64,000 nucleotides of DNA from positions 496,001 through 560,000 of the forward strand of contig JARFIW010001344.1 of assembly GCA_036346225.1 (NCBI GenBank), given 5' to 3'. The stretch comes from Platerodrilus igneus. Its lineage: Eukaryota > Arthropoda > Insecta > Coleoptera > Lycidae. How positions within the stretch are numbered: the first letter of the stretch is position 1; the number at the start of each line of letters is the position of its first letter. Made by a program: the position numbers and the translations under genes. The notes below the pieces were generated by a model that saw only the letters and a program-made list of their open reading frames with translations, did not search any database and was not told the origin of the DNA. Shown piece by piece: positions 32,253 through 44,000 of this stretch.

Positions 32253-34184
32253 CGCGTTAGAATTCGTTGTCGGGGAAATTAAGCAGGCGAGAGATGCTAA
32301 AGAGTACTATGTTGTTATTGCTTTGGACATTTCAGGAGCATTTGATGCTGCCAGGTGGCCATTAATCGTTTGCGAGTTAGATCGTAGGGGTTGTCCGCGA
32401 AACTTGATGTCTTTGGTCAAGAGTTATTTCTCGGGGCGATTGGCACAGGTTGAAATTCCGGGTGAAGTTTTGTCGCGTGAGGTGGAAAGGGGATGCCCGC
32501 AGGGGTCATGTTCTGGTCCCACATTTTGGAAGTTGTTGTATGAGAGCATCTTTAGGGTCAAGTTGCTCGCAGGATGCTCAATCGTTGGGTTTGCGGATGA
32601 CACGCTTTTAATTGTAAGATCGAGATTGTTAATGGATATGCGCAGAAAACCGAACGAGGCGCTTAAGAAATTACACAAATGGTCGCAGGCGGTAAAATTA
32701 AAATTTAACACGGCAAAGTCAGAGGCGCTTTATTTCGGCACGAAATCAGGACAGAGACCTCCTAGGCTAGAGCTAGGAGGGGAGAAAATCCCGCTTAAAG
32801 ATTGTATTACCTACCTCGGCGTCAAGATCGACGATAAATTAAATTGGAAAGCGCACGTACAATACGTTAAAAGTAAGGGCGGCGAAATATCAAATAGAAT
32901 GATGGCGGCGGCTAAAATAAAGTGGGGTTTCAGGGGCGAATCGCTGAGGACGGTTTATGCTGGAGCAATTGAACCGGCAATGCTGTACGCAGCATCCGTA
33001 TGGGCGGAAGGTTGTAAAGTCCGGGAGATGCGTCAATTAACGAGCGTGCAACGTATAACCGCGGTAAAAGCGGCGAGGGCATACAGGACCACCTCCACGG
33101 AGGCTGTCCTGGTGAACAGTAGGACTCTCCCTATCGAATATGTCGTTAGGGAGATTAGAGATGGGAGACTTATAGATATAGGGAAAGGGCGCGAAATTAT
33201 CGAAGATATTAATCTTGGTAATAGAGACGTTGCAAGAAAGATCGTGGTATCAGAGTTGGGGCACCCGGCCGATATTAGAGGAATCGAGTTTGTCGAAGGA
33301 GATCGGGACGCGACGGGAATCAGAATTTACACGGACGGTTCACGTATGGATGACGGGCAAGCAAGCGCGGCGTTTGTCGTGTTTAAGCAGGAGAGGGAGG
33401 TGTTTCGGTTTCAAACCAAACTCGCGAACTGGAGCACTATCTTCCAGTGCGAATTGGTAGCCATACGAGAGGCTATCGATAACGTAATAAATCACACGGC
33501 AGAGACGATTATTATATAATCAGCGACAGTAAATCAGCGCTGACGGCATTGACTAACATGAACACCTCGACAGACCTCCAGGCGGACGTCTGGAGGATAG
33601 CGCATACGGCGCTCGGGTTTTGACGTTTAAAGTTCTGTTGGGTTAGGTCGCACGATGGTAACGCAGGAAATGATAGGGCTGACGAATTAGCCAAAGAGGC
33701 CGCGACGGGCGACTTTCAGATATCACATTCGTCGATACCGAGGTCTTTAATCAAAAGAAAGCTGCGCGAAAATCAATTCGACAATGGGAAGAGAGGTGGA
33801 ACAACGCTGCCACGGGTAGGTTGACCCACAAATTCATACCGATCATAGAAGCTAGAGGTAGGATTGAGGTTAAGCTCGATCACAAAATGGTGCAGTTGAT
33901 AACAGGGCACGGCGCCCTGAAGGCGTAATTACAAAGGTTCGGTCTAACCAACAGCAACCGCTGCGAATGCGGTGAGGGTTCGGAAAGTGCAGAGCATGTG
34001 CTCTTCGGCTGTCCGCTTGAGGCGGGAAATCGAGGGTTGGCTGATAGCAAACTAGCTATCCTAGGTCTGGCATGGCCAAAGAACCTAGAGGAAGTCGGGG
34101 AAGTGGTTAACCAGAAAGCGTTCTGGACAGCCTTAAAAGAATTCGCGGTAAGGGTCGCGAGATTGGACAATGACAACCGCGTGT
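32253..34184 (+). pseudogene. LINE ORF2 C-terminal: RT palm, RNase H, zinc region
   Basis: 32253-33519 is open: ALDISGAFDAARWP (RT motif A), GCPQGSCSGPTFW (motif B), VGFADDTLLIV (motif C, FADD), thumb, then IRIYTDGSRMDDGQASAA (RNase H first Asp) and FQCELVAIREAI (RNase H Glu). A frameshift at about 33515 precedes SDSKSALTAL and GNDRADELAKEA, the remaining RNase H acidic sites. The C-terminal part shows TGHGALKA, then CECGEGSESAEHVLFGC (CCHC). Ends at about 34184. RT active-site residues are all present; the breaks are at 33515, about 33620 and about 33800-33930. Confidence 0.85.
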
Positions 34185-34304
34185 AAAATTCGGTGGGGTT
34201 GGTGGGAGGATTGAAAAATTTTAGATTGACTTGGCGTGAGTAAGGATACGAGCATAGATATAACCAAAACCTGATAAAAAAAAAAATAAAAATAAAAAGA
34301 AAAT

Positions 34305-35409
34305 AACATGATAATTATACCCAAATGTCCAATATGCACGAGAAATTCCCCCACACCGTTAATACAGTCACTGCCTATCTTCATGATTATGTGCGGATAT
34401 TCGGGAAATCGGGAATAAATAATAACAGATAAACAATAACAAATAAATCAGAAACCCTCATTAAATTAAATCAATAAAATAAACAAAGATAATAAAATAG
34501 AGTGAAACCGCGCATCCCCCCCCCCAAGAACATTTAGTGCATACCCACCAGGACTTTAACAGTGCACCCCCATCTTCCCCTTAGAAGCAAGTTACAGTTA
34601 GATGTAGGCAAACGACCAGATCTTCGGATGCTGGAGAATTTTATTATCGAGGTAAGACTTAAATTGTGGCGGCTGTACTCGCACAAGCATTGATTTACAT
34701 TAATTAGTAGTTTTTGAAATAATTTAACAAGCACGTTTTGTGCGCAATTCGCTAGCCGACATAATGCTTGTGCGAGTGCACCTGATAAATAGGGTGATGC
34801 TTTTGCTATTTTGTGCACTGCTATATGCTTAACGCTTATTAGACATTTATTTATATATTTATATAATTATATATATATTATATTTTATATTTACATTTTA
34901 TATTTATTAGCATGTACTGCAGTATTTTGTGGCATATCTGTTTTGTTTGACGTTCTGTCGCCATTTTGGTTGCAGTGTATATTTGGGAAGGAAGAGTAAA
35001 ATTGTGAAGATTGTAATCATAATATAAATCAGTTAGGGAATGATAGGGAAAGCTAGGGATGGATTTAAATTAGTTAGCTAGATTTGGATAGTTTTAAGAC
35101 GACCCTTCAGGTCGCACTGGTAAGCAAATCCGGCGTCTGCTATCCGGTAATACGGATCTCATTTTTGCTTGTGTTTTGTTGATCGGGTACACTCCAAAGT
35201 CAGCGCTAGGGATACCATTATTTACAACGCTGTTTCTAGTTTTTGTTTTTAGTTTTTGTTTCAGTTTGTCAGATTTTTAGGTTTGTTAGATTGTTAGAGT
35301 TTGTTAGGTATGTTAGATTTTTAGGTTTGTTAGATTTTTATTTAGTTTTTTGTTTAGGGTGGATTAACTATGAAGTTAGAATGAATTAGAAGCACGATTA
35401 TTTTTCGCG
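34305..35409. other. Gene-free stretch with poly-C and an inverted repeat
   Basis: A (C)10 run lies at about 34516. CTCGCACAAGCATTG (34678-34692) and AATGCTTGTGCGAG (34763-34776) form an inverted repeat with a 70-base loop. AGTTTTTGTTT/TTGTTAGATT repeats occupy 35238-35350. No coding frame is credible. Confidence 0.5.
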
Positions 35410-35640
35410 TTTAAACCCAATGCAGTGCCTCCGGGTGGAGCATTGGGGACGTGGCCGCAAGTATAGCGGCCGTTATTCAAATTATAATGTCAACAAGGCT
35501 ACATGTAAGTTTTTATGTAGGATTTATTATTTATTATTATATTTTAAGCGTTTATATTTAGTGTATTATACTTTTATTATTGTGTGACGTTAATTTTAAT
35601 ACATAGGGCAGTAACGTAACGGTTTTAAAGAGGTGGTAGT
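35410..35640 (+). repeat. Dispersed repeat family H, copy 2
   Basis: Same order of blocks as 29320-29575 (GGGTGGAGCATTGG, AATGTCAACAAGGCTAC, T-rich tail), with an extra 35-bp G+C-rich piece (GTGGCCGCAAGTATAGC) in between. Confidence 0.6.
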
Positions 35641-35644
35641 GTTA

Positions 35645-36174
35645 CGAGCTAATATTAGGCAACCCCTTAAACACACAAGCACCGTAAGCAATGTATATAC
35701 TACAGAAGCCTCGAATTTTCTAGCATATAGCGGGGTATGAATCATCCATTTATTTCAGTCTAAGACTGCTGATGCGACACAGTCTTAGTCTATATCAGAA
35801 TGTCGTATATAAATCATCTCGTATATAGTTAGTTGTTCATTTCGTTCTGAAAGTCCTTTAGTAAATATAAATTTGTGTTATGTGAACGTGTATATTGTAC
35901 CGCCAGCTTGTAGAATACATAAATAGACAAAAGTGTAATAAATAAATTATAGTAGTATATAGTGTTGCTAAGAAGACTTATGGTTAAGGAATTAGTTTAA
36001 GAAAATATTAGTGCTTGTTAATTCATTAGTGTCATAGTGCTTCATTGTAATTGGACAGAAAACATTAATAAATAAAGCATATACTGTTAATTAGACTTGT
36101 GAACAGTGAGTAATAAAGACTTTTGTTATTACTTGTTTTAAATTAGTGAAGCGCGTTATAGTAGCCCGCTACAG
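35645..36174 (+). repeat. LTR, probably the 3' LTR of the Gypsy element begun at 26.2 kb
   Basis: Starts TGTTACGAGC just after the purine tract AAAGAGGTGG and ends GCCCGCTACA. The last 243 bp match 26165-26407. A polypurine tract directly upstream supports a 3' LTR rather than a solo LTR. Flanking bases GTAG and GTAT do not give a clean duplication. Confidence 0.65.
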
Positions 36175-37600
36175 TATAAATAAAAATTGTACAGCATTCG
36201 CATTTTAATTTGCTTAAACTACGTTTAACCGTGCGCGCTTTGTTTTTATTTTTGCAAGTGTTCCGCTTAAGCATTCATTTCCTGGTGAAAAGAGCTATAT
36301 TCTGCATTAGTTTAAATTTTCGTATAACATATTTTTAGTGTCCGGTTTGTTTTCATTACCAAGAGCATGTCATCTTTATCCAGTTTTACTCTTTGTTAAG
36401 TTTCTTTTTACCTAGCATCTCATTTACATATCATACATTTTAAATCTAGTAAATTTGTCAAATTCCTTAATCTACATATTTCTTTGAATTTTGCTAAGAC
36501 TTTTAAGTTTATTTTGAAGGGCTGCAATCATTGATGCTTTTGCCTATCACGTCTAATTCGATCACAAAGTTTGCGTTTCATGAGCTTAATTACGATATAT
36601 TCACTTTCATTGTTACGTTTAATTTGATACTCTGAAATATACAAAATCCTCTTCCGCAGACGGATCAGTACTTTTTTTCTTTCCAATGGCTTAGAATATT
36701 CGTTTACATTTATTTTGTATATTCGGCACCAAGAATTCAGTAGATCGTCTGATTGGCTGGAATCATTATAATAGAAATGCATGGAGATATAATCGGTTCA
36801 GTCTAAAACACTTCAACTCGCTTTAGATTTGTCTGCACATAGGCACCAATTTTATTTCTTTAAATAAGATAAATAGTTTATAAAAAAAAAGTAACTCTAT
36901 AAAATCCACCAAAGAATTGCTATCTTAACGAACACGCACCAGAATTATAGCAGTTTATTTTATTGAAAAACGCAAATTCTGTTCACGGATGTAAACTGTA
37001 AACTATAAAATTTTATTTGGGTCTCCTACTACTATTATAGATAAAAGGTGAAACATGTTAATTTTCTAAAATTGTTATATTTCTTTAAGGTTAGAGGCAT
37101 TGTTAGAGTTAATATCTATTACATCACCAACATCCACAGTTTCCTTTTTATAATTATTTACTTATCTCAGGTAACAACAATCATATGAATTATCATTCTA
37201 ATAAACAGATCTAAATTACATGCTTGCGGATTTATACTTGCACGTTCTATTTAATATCGTTTTAGCAATTTTATAGGCAACCAACCATACCGCTAATACT
37301 TAGTAACCTCACATGTAGTATATATTTTGCGAAAACACCGAAACTTCATGTGAGAAATTATAGCATACTTTTCGACAGTTACTCAAATCCCAAAAAAAAT
37401 GTGTGGACGTTCTGCACGCTTAAAATGCGTTCCCGATTGTACCGAAAGGATATAAAATGGACGAATACAATATACAATTTTATAGAACAGGATAACTGAT
37501 TATAATACAGTGTTTACAGAAACGTAAACTAGTCATTTAAGATCTCTAGATTTGAATTTCTAATACTCCACTCGAAGGTACAACACTGGACAGGCCACGA
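36175..37600. other. Gene-free stretch
   Basis: An 84-codon minus frame at 36782-36528 is lysine/arginine-rich without a recognisable motif and is likely chance. No repeat partners were found. Confidence 0.35.
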
Positions 37601-37609
37601 GTTTTTTAT

Positions 37610-37860
37610 TTATTTAAAATTTTGAATTTCTTCGAACCCTTACTGTTCCAAGCAAGATAGGGACCTATACGTGTGTAACAATACCCACACACGGGACCTA
37701 CATTTTACCTCTCATCCAAACAAGGGCGCATTTTGGTGAAAAATGCACGCCTAACATTTTTCAAGCGGTACGTGTCGGGAATTGTATCCGGGACCTCGAA
37801 CTAAGTTTTCGAACAGCCGCTAGAGTAATTTGCACGGGTCGAATTTTGTGCTAATAAACA
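37610..37860 (-). mobile_element. tRNA-derived SINE, antisense decayed copy
   Basis: Reverse complement of the 29.07-kb SINE body (TTCCAAGCAAGATAGGGA, ACACACGGGACC, TTTACCTCTCATCC, AAAAATGCACGCCTAACAT). The B box is degraded (GGATACAATTCCC) and the A box is not recognisable, so it is the older copy. Confidence 0.8.
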
Positions 37861-38729
37861 AAGCAGACTGAAAGTATAAAAGTAAGTATAGTTGAAATCA
37901 TGAGAATATACACTCACGTCCTAGGTTACTAAATTAAAGAAACACATACTTTCAAATCTTATGCATTGAGTATACTCCAATATATCCTTTAAAATTTATT
38001 ATGTTTTTTATTCAGAAACCTATGACTTATGCAGTCTCTCATCATTTCAACTGTAAGAGCTTTAGTAATGGGTTGATAACCCTGCATAGCTAGCAGTGTA
38101 AATAAATTGAATTTGTGTCGTATATCCTATTCTCGTATTTATTTCAACACTATATTAATGAAATTTTAAGTGTGATACGATTAATCTGTAATTTCAGAAC
38201 TAATGTATCGAGTACATTTTTAAATTTATATCATATGAAGAAACTGCAGATTTATCTAACCCAATTATTTTATATTACGAGGGTCACTGTTGAAATTTGC
38301 GGAAAATATAAAAAGATCCACATAACGTTATCAGTTCTTAAAATATTCCCTTCTAAGGGCTATAGATCTTTACATTCGATAAAACGGACCCTCAGAACAG
38401 TTTTGTCACTCTAATCGAAGTACCCCCGAAATTAGCTAATTAAATACTTCAATGACCTCTTAAGGTGATGAACAACGCTTGTCACGTATTTTATTTTTGA
38501 TATGGGATTAAGAACCAGTCATTGGGTGTTAAATCTCTCAAATATGGGCAATGAGTCACTATTTCGCTGGTGTTAGCCGTTACTGATCCAGAACTCAACG
38601 GTTCGTTGTGCTGTCTGCGCGCATGCAGTTTTATGTTGAACAATGATTACATAATTACTTTATTTTTCTGATTTCATTGATGATCTCCGGCAAACTAATT
38701 GTACTATACCATTTCGCATTTCGCATTGA
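37861..38729. other. Gene-free stretch
   Basis: A 99-codon plus frame at 38115-38414 has no motif. Nothing else was recognised. Confidence 0.35.
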
Positions 38730-39030
38730 TGTTGTAATGGGCAATCGGTCATTTGTTTTATTTCCATCTTTAGATTAGTTATGAAATTTTGGTTGGTAAT
38801 GAAATCTCTACTATCATATGGGAGACTTAAAAGAATCACCGATGGTTAGTTGTCTACATTTAAGCAAAGAGGGAGGATAGAAGTCTTTTGTATTTATTAA
38901 TACACCATAGTTTGTGTATAATTTAAGAACCTTTTTGATTGTTTTGCAAAGAGAAATCCAATCTGACAAGCTGCAACTACAGCGAAATCGGCTGTTTGAT
39001 TTTCTTTTTGTAAAATAGCCAACAAATAAT
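38730..39030 (+). repeat. Dispersed repeat family G, copy 2, with hammerhead-like fold
   Basis: Homologous by eye to 17950-18250 (GGAGACTTAAAA, GTTAGTTGTCTACATT, TTATTAATACACCA, TTTGTGTATAATT, TTTTGCAAAGAG). Same strand and same order of blocks. Confidence 0.6.
38936..39023 (+). ncRNA. Hammerhead-like RNA, degenerate core
   Basis: Outer stem: TTTTGCAAAGAGAAA against TTTCTTTTTGTAAAA. Core CTGACAA at 38963-38969 (one change plus one shift from CTGATGA), stem II GCTG/CAGC (38970-38973, 38980-38983), GAAA at 38984-38987. Stem III and the cleavage site are not formed. Stem II differs from copy 1 by paired changes (GTTG/CAAC), evidence that it was once selected as RNA. Confidence 0.5.
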
Positions 39031-41690
39031 TTTCGGTGACAACGTTTTAAATTACTTTTCTAAACCAGACAAAATTACTTGTCTCCATTGAACTAAATTA
39101 TTTTTAGTAAAATTGTGCCTGATACATTAATGTTTAATACCTACTAATAGTCGTTATGCTTTTGTATGTACTATTGCATTTAGTGTAATTGCAACTAACT
39201 TACACGAATTTTTAACCCTAAGTGTAATTTTTTCTGATATAGTTTACCCTACAGCTAAAATTAGGGCAAACAAATAATATACTTTAATTTCAGTTAATCA
39301 TTAAAAACGATAATCTATAATTTGTTGACAACGTATAAACTATATAAGGCTAGTTAAATCTATTGTGGGACGATTAAGGTCGCCTTTATAGATAAAAGTC
39401 CGCTAGTGTTATACTACTGAGGGCGTCCATGGTAACAAGAACTTACTGCTTTTCGAGATGTGCACTGTTCGTACAAGGACTGCGATTTTACTATTAGAAG
39501 TATTTGTGCGGATCTATGCAAGGACCCTGTAACGTTTGAATGTTACGGGAAATAAAAAGTTAGATGAAAATGTAGAAAAATAATTTTAGACCGAAACTTA
39601 TTACTCAAGCATCCTGTGAAATTTTGATTTCAAGTAATAGTGTTTAATAAGCTATTGCAAAAAATAGTAGTTTTACAAAAATAATAAATTTAGAAATCAC
39701 AAAGCATCGTTTTATTTCTATACAATACGTATTAAAATGAAACTCCTATTCATTAATTATTTTAAAAACCACCAAAGAGTAAAACAGATTTTAACACATT
39801 TCTCATAAAATATTAAGAAGCTTACGTATATTCTTCATTAAAAGTGTTCCACTTAATAATACACCAACTTAATTATAGATACCATTTACAATGTATACAA
39901 GACGCAATAAGAATGGAGTTTTTGAATGCTATTAAATACAAGAAAAAATCGAATAGTAAATGAAACCCACAGTGATTAGATTGCGCACCAGACATCATTA
40001 TACAGTACAATGTATTTATTTATATCGCAGTTACGTGTTTTTAACCAAAAAAAACATGAGAGCTTTCTGCTATACATGTATATTATTGGCTTACTCCTCT
40101 TATACCAAAAAATTTGGGACAGTGACATTGCTAGACAACCATTTGAGCTAAATAATCCAATTAATTACAAATTACCAACACAAACAGATGTGGGGTTAAA
40201 CAGAAAAGAAGGGATTCGGTTTGTCGTATACATACCGTTAATTATGGAATAATAAATGAGGATCCACGTGGTCGACCACGGATTTTTGACAAAACCTACA
40301 AATACAAGTAGTTAGGAACGGCTAAAATAATCTCTTGGCTTCAATGGACTTTTTGTTACTGGAAGATAAAACTATAAGTTAATTATTTTGTAGAATTAGA
40401 TGCTGTTTCGATGGTATTTATACAAGATGATTGTTGTTGAAAGTATAGTTATGTGTATAGTGTTACATCAGCAACAATGCAAAAATTGGACATTGCCAGT
40501 TGATGTTAAAGTAGAGGCGTATTGTAAATTATTATTCTAGTCAAGAATTCAAGTATGAGGAATTGCAGATGAACTGAATGTGCAATTTCTGCATAGCTTT
40601 GTATGTATATTGTCATCTAGGTCACTAACCAAATATTAATGTAAATAAATATAGAACCGTTTTATGCCTATTTGTTCACAAAAATGCTCAAAAAATCTTA
40701 TTTTAGAATAGATTTAAATAAGGTGAGTTGAGATTTGTTTTATTTGTTCACGTATACAGATGACTTATGTAGGGAAATTTAATTCTCCAAGAAATTATCC
40801 TGTAATTACAATCTCCTGGATTACACATAGTTCAGTAGTAATCTTATTAGACTAAACATAGTTGGCGTTTTTTAAACTTGACTGATTGAAAACCAAACAA
40901 GGTAATTGGTAGTAATAACGTAGCTTCAATTCGCACCATGGTAAAATTTTTACCATTACTCAATTTTTTTCAGTTTTTGCCATTTATTGTTATAGGGACA
41001 CACTCACGCACCACTGTAGTTGGCCGGTGCATCTTAAATTAGTTACAGGATATCCGCTCCTTTTGAGCGATTTCAAATTTAAACTTAATGGTTCAAATAC
41101 CCGTAACAAAATGTATACTAAAACACAAAATCTAAAAATCTTGTGATAGATTTATTTTTTTCTCGACCGAACGTTAGCACTGGCTTAAAAAACTAAAGAT
41201 ATAATTAGCACTTGATAAATACCAAGGATTTAAAGGTGCAGTAGCTATAATTACCCTTACAACCAAGAGTTATATATTGCTTTTTCGGTACTAGCAAAAT
41301 AGATTTATAATTTGACAATTTTTGCTTTTAGAATAAATTAGACATGGTCCTTCGGTAAAGTTATTTAGGAACACAAATCACCTTAATATACTGTTATTAA
41401 TATTGCACAATTTTGCTCAGTTTAAATTTGAACTTAATTATTAAAACCTGTTAATTAAAATTGTATGAATAATTTTAATACCAAATTTATACAATAACTG
41501 TGACAAATCGCTAACTTTCCAACTAACCATTAATTGTTAATAGGGTAATTTCAAGTTAAAGGTAAATTCGTGCGTTCTATTTTTCAAAGTACTAAAATAA
41601 AATTATGTTTTAATAAATGCTTTACTAAATTGTGTCAATTGGTTACTCATATTTAAAAAAAAGATATCACTAAAAGAGAGTCATAAACAA
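39031..41690. other. Gene-free stretch
   Basis: Overlapping short frames at 39960-40252 have no motif. ATGGTAAAATTTTTACCAT at about 40938 is a perfect short palindrome. No other structure was recognised. Confidence 0.4.
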
Positions 41691-41694
41691 CGCG

Positions 41695-42251
41695 AGTTAA
41701 GGTTCGTGGCTGGGAGCGGTCCTTTTTAAAAAGACATTTCCAACTTCTTAACACATTTACTTATTTATACAGAAATTAATTGGAATTTTGACAATCTTGA
41801 AATATTATTCTAAGTCCGAAATTAATTAATTAATTGTACAAAAATTAGTAATCTAACGAACTGCAAGGTAAAAGCTAAACGATGGATTAACTGTTGTCGA
41901 CTGGGGCTCCCGGGCCTTTTATAATATTCCTACCCCCTCACATGGCTGTGGGAACTTGCAGACTTAATGTCTGCTTACACTTAATTCTATTCATCAATAC
42001 AATGTTGCGAGCTTACTTTCTAGGTAATCTCGGTACGTGACTATCTGCGACCGCCTGTGACCTGACATCTGCAGTGTCACTATCGTCTGAGCTACAAAAT
42101 AGCGTTTTCGTTCCCATGAACGTTAATAAACTGAATAAAATTGTCCTTGGTTTACATTGTTGCACATCACTTAGCGCATTTCTTAATATTTCTAATAATT
42201 TCCCAATTATAAGTTTCTTTACATATATGCAAATTGGGGGATTACATATCT
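41695..42251 (-). repeat. 3' LTR of errantivirus-type provirus
   Basis: Starts (on minus) AGATATGTAATCCCCC, with the first bases altered from AGTTATG of the other LTR, right after the purine tract GGAAAG; ends CTTAACT next to CGCG. TATAAAAG lies at about 41922 on minus. Confidence 0.9.
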
Positions 42252-42262
42252 CTTTCCGACGT
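42252..42262 (-). promoter_or_regulatory. Polypurine tract of provirus
   Basis: On minus GGAAAGAG immediately precedes the 3' LTR, the expected place of the plus-strand DNA primer. Confidence 0.5.
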
Positions 42263-42349
42263 ACATTAAAAATTAAGGGTTTTTACCTTTCTTGATTTTT
42301 AATTTTAAAATTCATTTAACTTTTATTTCTTAAAATTCATACTTTCTAA

Positions 42350-43950
42350 TGGTACATTTGTTTCTTTGGTTGCCTTAAATCTAAAACTGTTTCCTTTATT
42401 TTTATACCTAATATACATTTTGTAAATTACATAAATGATCAATAAAATAGTCAAAATAATCAATACAATTGTTCATACACTAATATTATCGTAGTGTACT
42501 TTGGGCGTTTTAAGTTCGTTCAGGTGTTCTTTGTAATCTTCCATGAGTTTCATGACGTGGTTGAGGTTGTCTAATTCCAGGTGTTCCAGTTGCATGGGTT
42601 TTTGAAGTATTTCTTCGTCTTCGTCTTTCATTATCTTGATCTGTAATTCGAATAGATTTGCTAATTTCTTGGTTTTTACAGGAGGTAGACTCTAATTATA
42701 TCATTATTCAATTTTAAATAACAATTTTCCTTACGGGTGATTAATTTACTTTCGGTTAATGCTAAGTTGCTTTCGTCTTGATTGCAGTATATTGTTGCGA
42801 CTACTTCGGTGGGGAAAATGACTATCCATTTATTTTCCGTTACTTTCTGGATTTTCATGATGGTGATTTGTACAGATTTGGCTTCACAATTTTCGTAATG
42901 ATTGGAAAATTTTAGTAGTTGTACTTCGCAAGGACTGTCTTTTTGAATTGTTGTTGTTGTCAATGATTGGCATAAATATTGATTTAGTGTGACTTCATTA
43001 CATTTTTCGTTCGTATAACCATATCTTAGTTCATTCAAGAATAGGAATTTGGTTTTGGGTATAATAACTTGGTATGTGCTAGTCATTTTCCTTGGAAAAG
43101 CAAATAAATGATAATAATTGTAATTGTTAATCTCTACTATTGGTATTTCTATTAAAAATGTTATATCGTTATTTTTCACATAGCCTTTAACTATAGCTAT
43201 TTTTTCAAATATTAAAATGTTTGATTCTACTACATCGAAAGGTAATCTACTGTTGGTTAAAAAAGATCTTATTCTCAATAATTCTTTCAATAAAACAATT
43301 GATTCTATGATACTGGAATGTAGGGTATTTAATTTGACAAATGTTACTGCGTTTTCTAACGTTGCTAAAATTTGTTGAATTAAGGTAAGGGTTGATATTA
43401 TCTGGTTGTGTATCGTGTTAAATCTGATTAAATCTCGCATGCCTAACATGGTAGTTTGCATGTTATTTTCTAGGATTTGTATCCGATTGGCTATACTATC
43501 TTGGTTTCTAACTAATTTTCTTAAAGTTTTATTAAATTTTATAATCGTTGATTGAGTTAACGATATTTGATTACTAATTATGGTTTTGATGTCGTTCTGG
43601 TTTTCTATTAATTGTTGTATCGCGTTGTCATAGCGTTCTGCGTCATGATTATCTAAATTGCCTGTTATTGCCTTCATTATGTTTCCTAATCCGTTGATTA
43701 GTTCTCTTTTTCGTCTTGCCGTTTGTTCTGTGGGTATAAGTCGATTAAATTTGTCTTCTTTGTTTTTCAAAATACTTTCTATTATGCTGTTATAGTTCAT
43801 CATTTCTATTGCGTATCCTTTTCCGAATTTTGTTGTGTCCATTGATTGTTTAAATCGGTAATAAATATTTTTGATTATTTGAAATTCTTGTTTAAGTTCT
43901 GTTAAGTCAAATTTTTGTGCAAAGGTCCAATAGTCTATGGTGTTCTGCAT
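42350..43950 (-). pseudogene. env: Errantivirus env (baculovirus F-type fusion glycoprotein), broken
   Basis: Main open frame 43950-42676. About 70 residues in is the basic furin-type site RRKR followed by a Gly/Leu-rich stretch (GLGNIMKAITGNLD), the fusion-peptide area of insect F-like Env proteins; heptad-rich helices follow, then a Cys-containing domain (CNEVTLNQYLC, CEVQLLKF, CEAKSV, YCNQD). The frame ends at 42676; downstream in another frame an acidic helical region and, after a stop near 42475, a hydrophobic membrane span (about 42475-42410) with a basic tail are visible. The signal peptide is not in the open frame; errantivirus env is expressed from a spliced RNA. Probably non-functional because of at least one frameshift and one stop. 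Confidence 0.85.
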
Positions 43951-44000
43951 ACTGCCTAATTTTATTGGTAGTATACCGGGGTTATTTTTTATGTCTTCAA

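Larger units (their letters stand above)
30483..34304 (+). mobile_element. R1/LOA-group non-LTR retrotransposon (LINE), internally deleted and split by a solo LTR
   Basis: Order: ORF1 (30483-31197), fused in frame to the pre-RT part of ORF2 (from about 31198), RT, a solo LTR at 31752-32252, the rest of RT, RNase H and a C-terminal zinc region to 34184, then an A-rich tail at 34276-34304. The C-terminal part of ORF1 (zinc knuckles) and the whole endonuclease domain are missing. G+C content is clearly higher than in the surroundings, in line with recent arrival from an element with different codon use. Confidence 0.85.
26165..36174 (+). mobile_element. Gypsy-type LTR retrotransposon, internally deleted and interrupted by SINE and LINE
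   Basis: Plus-strand order: partial 5' LTR (26165-26407), primer-site-like TGGTGTCAG, gag, RNase H, integrase, macro-domain fragment (to 29067), then unrelated SINE/LINE sequence, and a purine tract plus LTR at 35640-36174. The LTR pair shares its last 243 bp with about 18 differences by my count (about 93% identity). I infer one old element split by later insertions; an alternative is that the 36-kb LTR is a separate copy. Confidence 0.55.

Noticed and set aside
36528..36782. Basic 84-residue frame on minus
   Set aside because: Lys/Arg bias follows from base composition; no motif or neighbour supports a gene.
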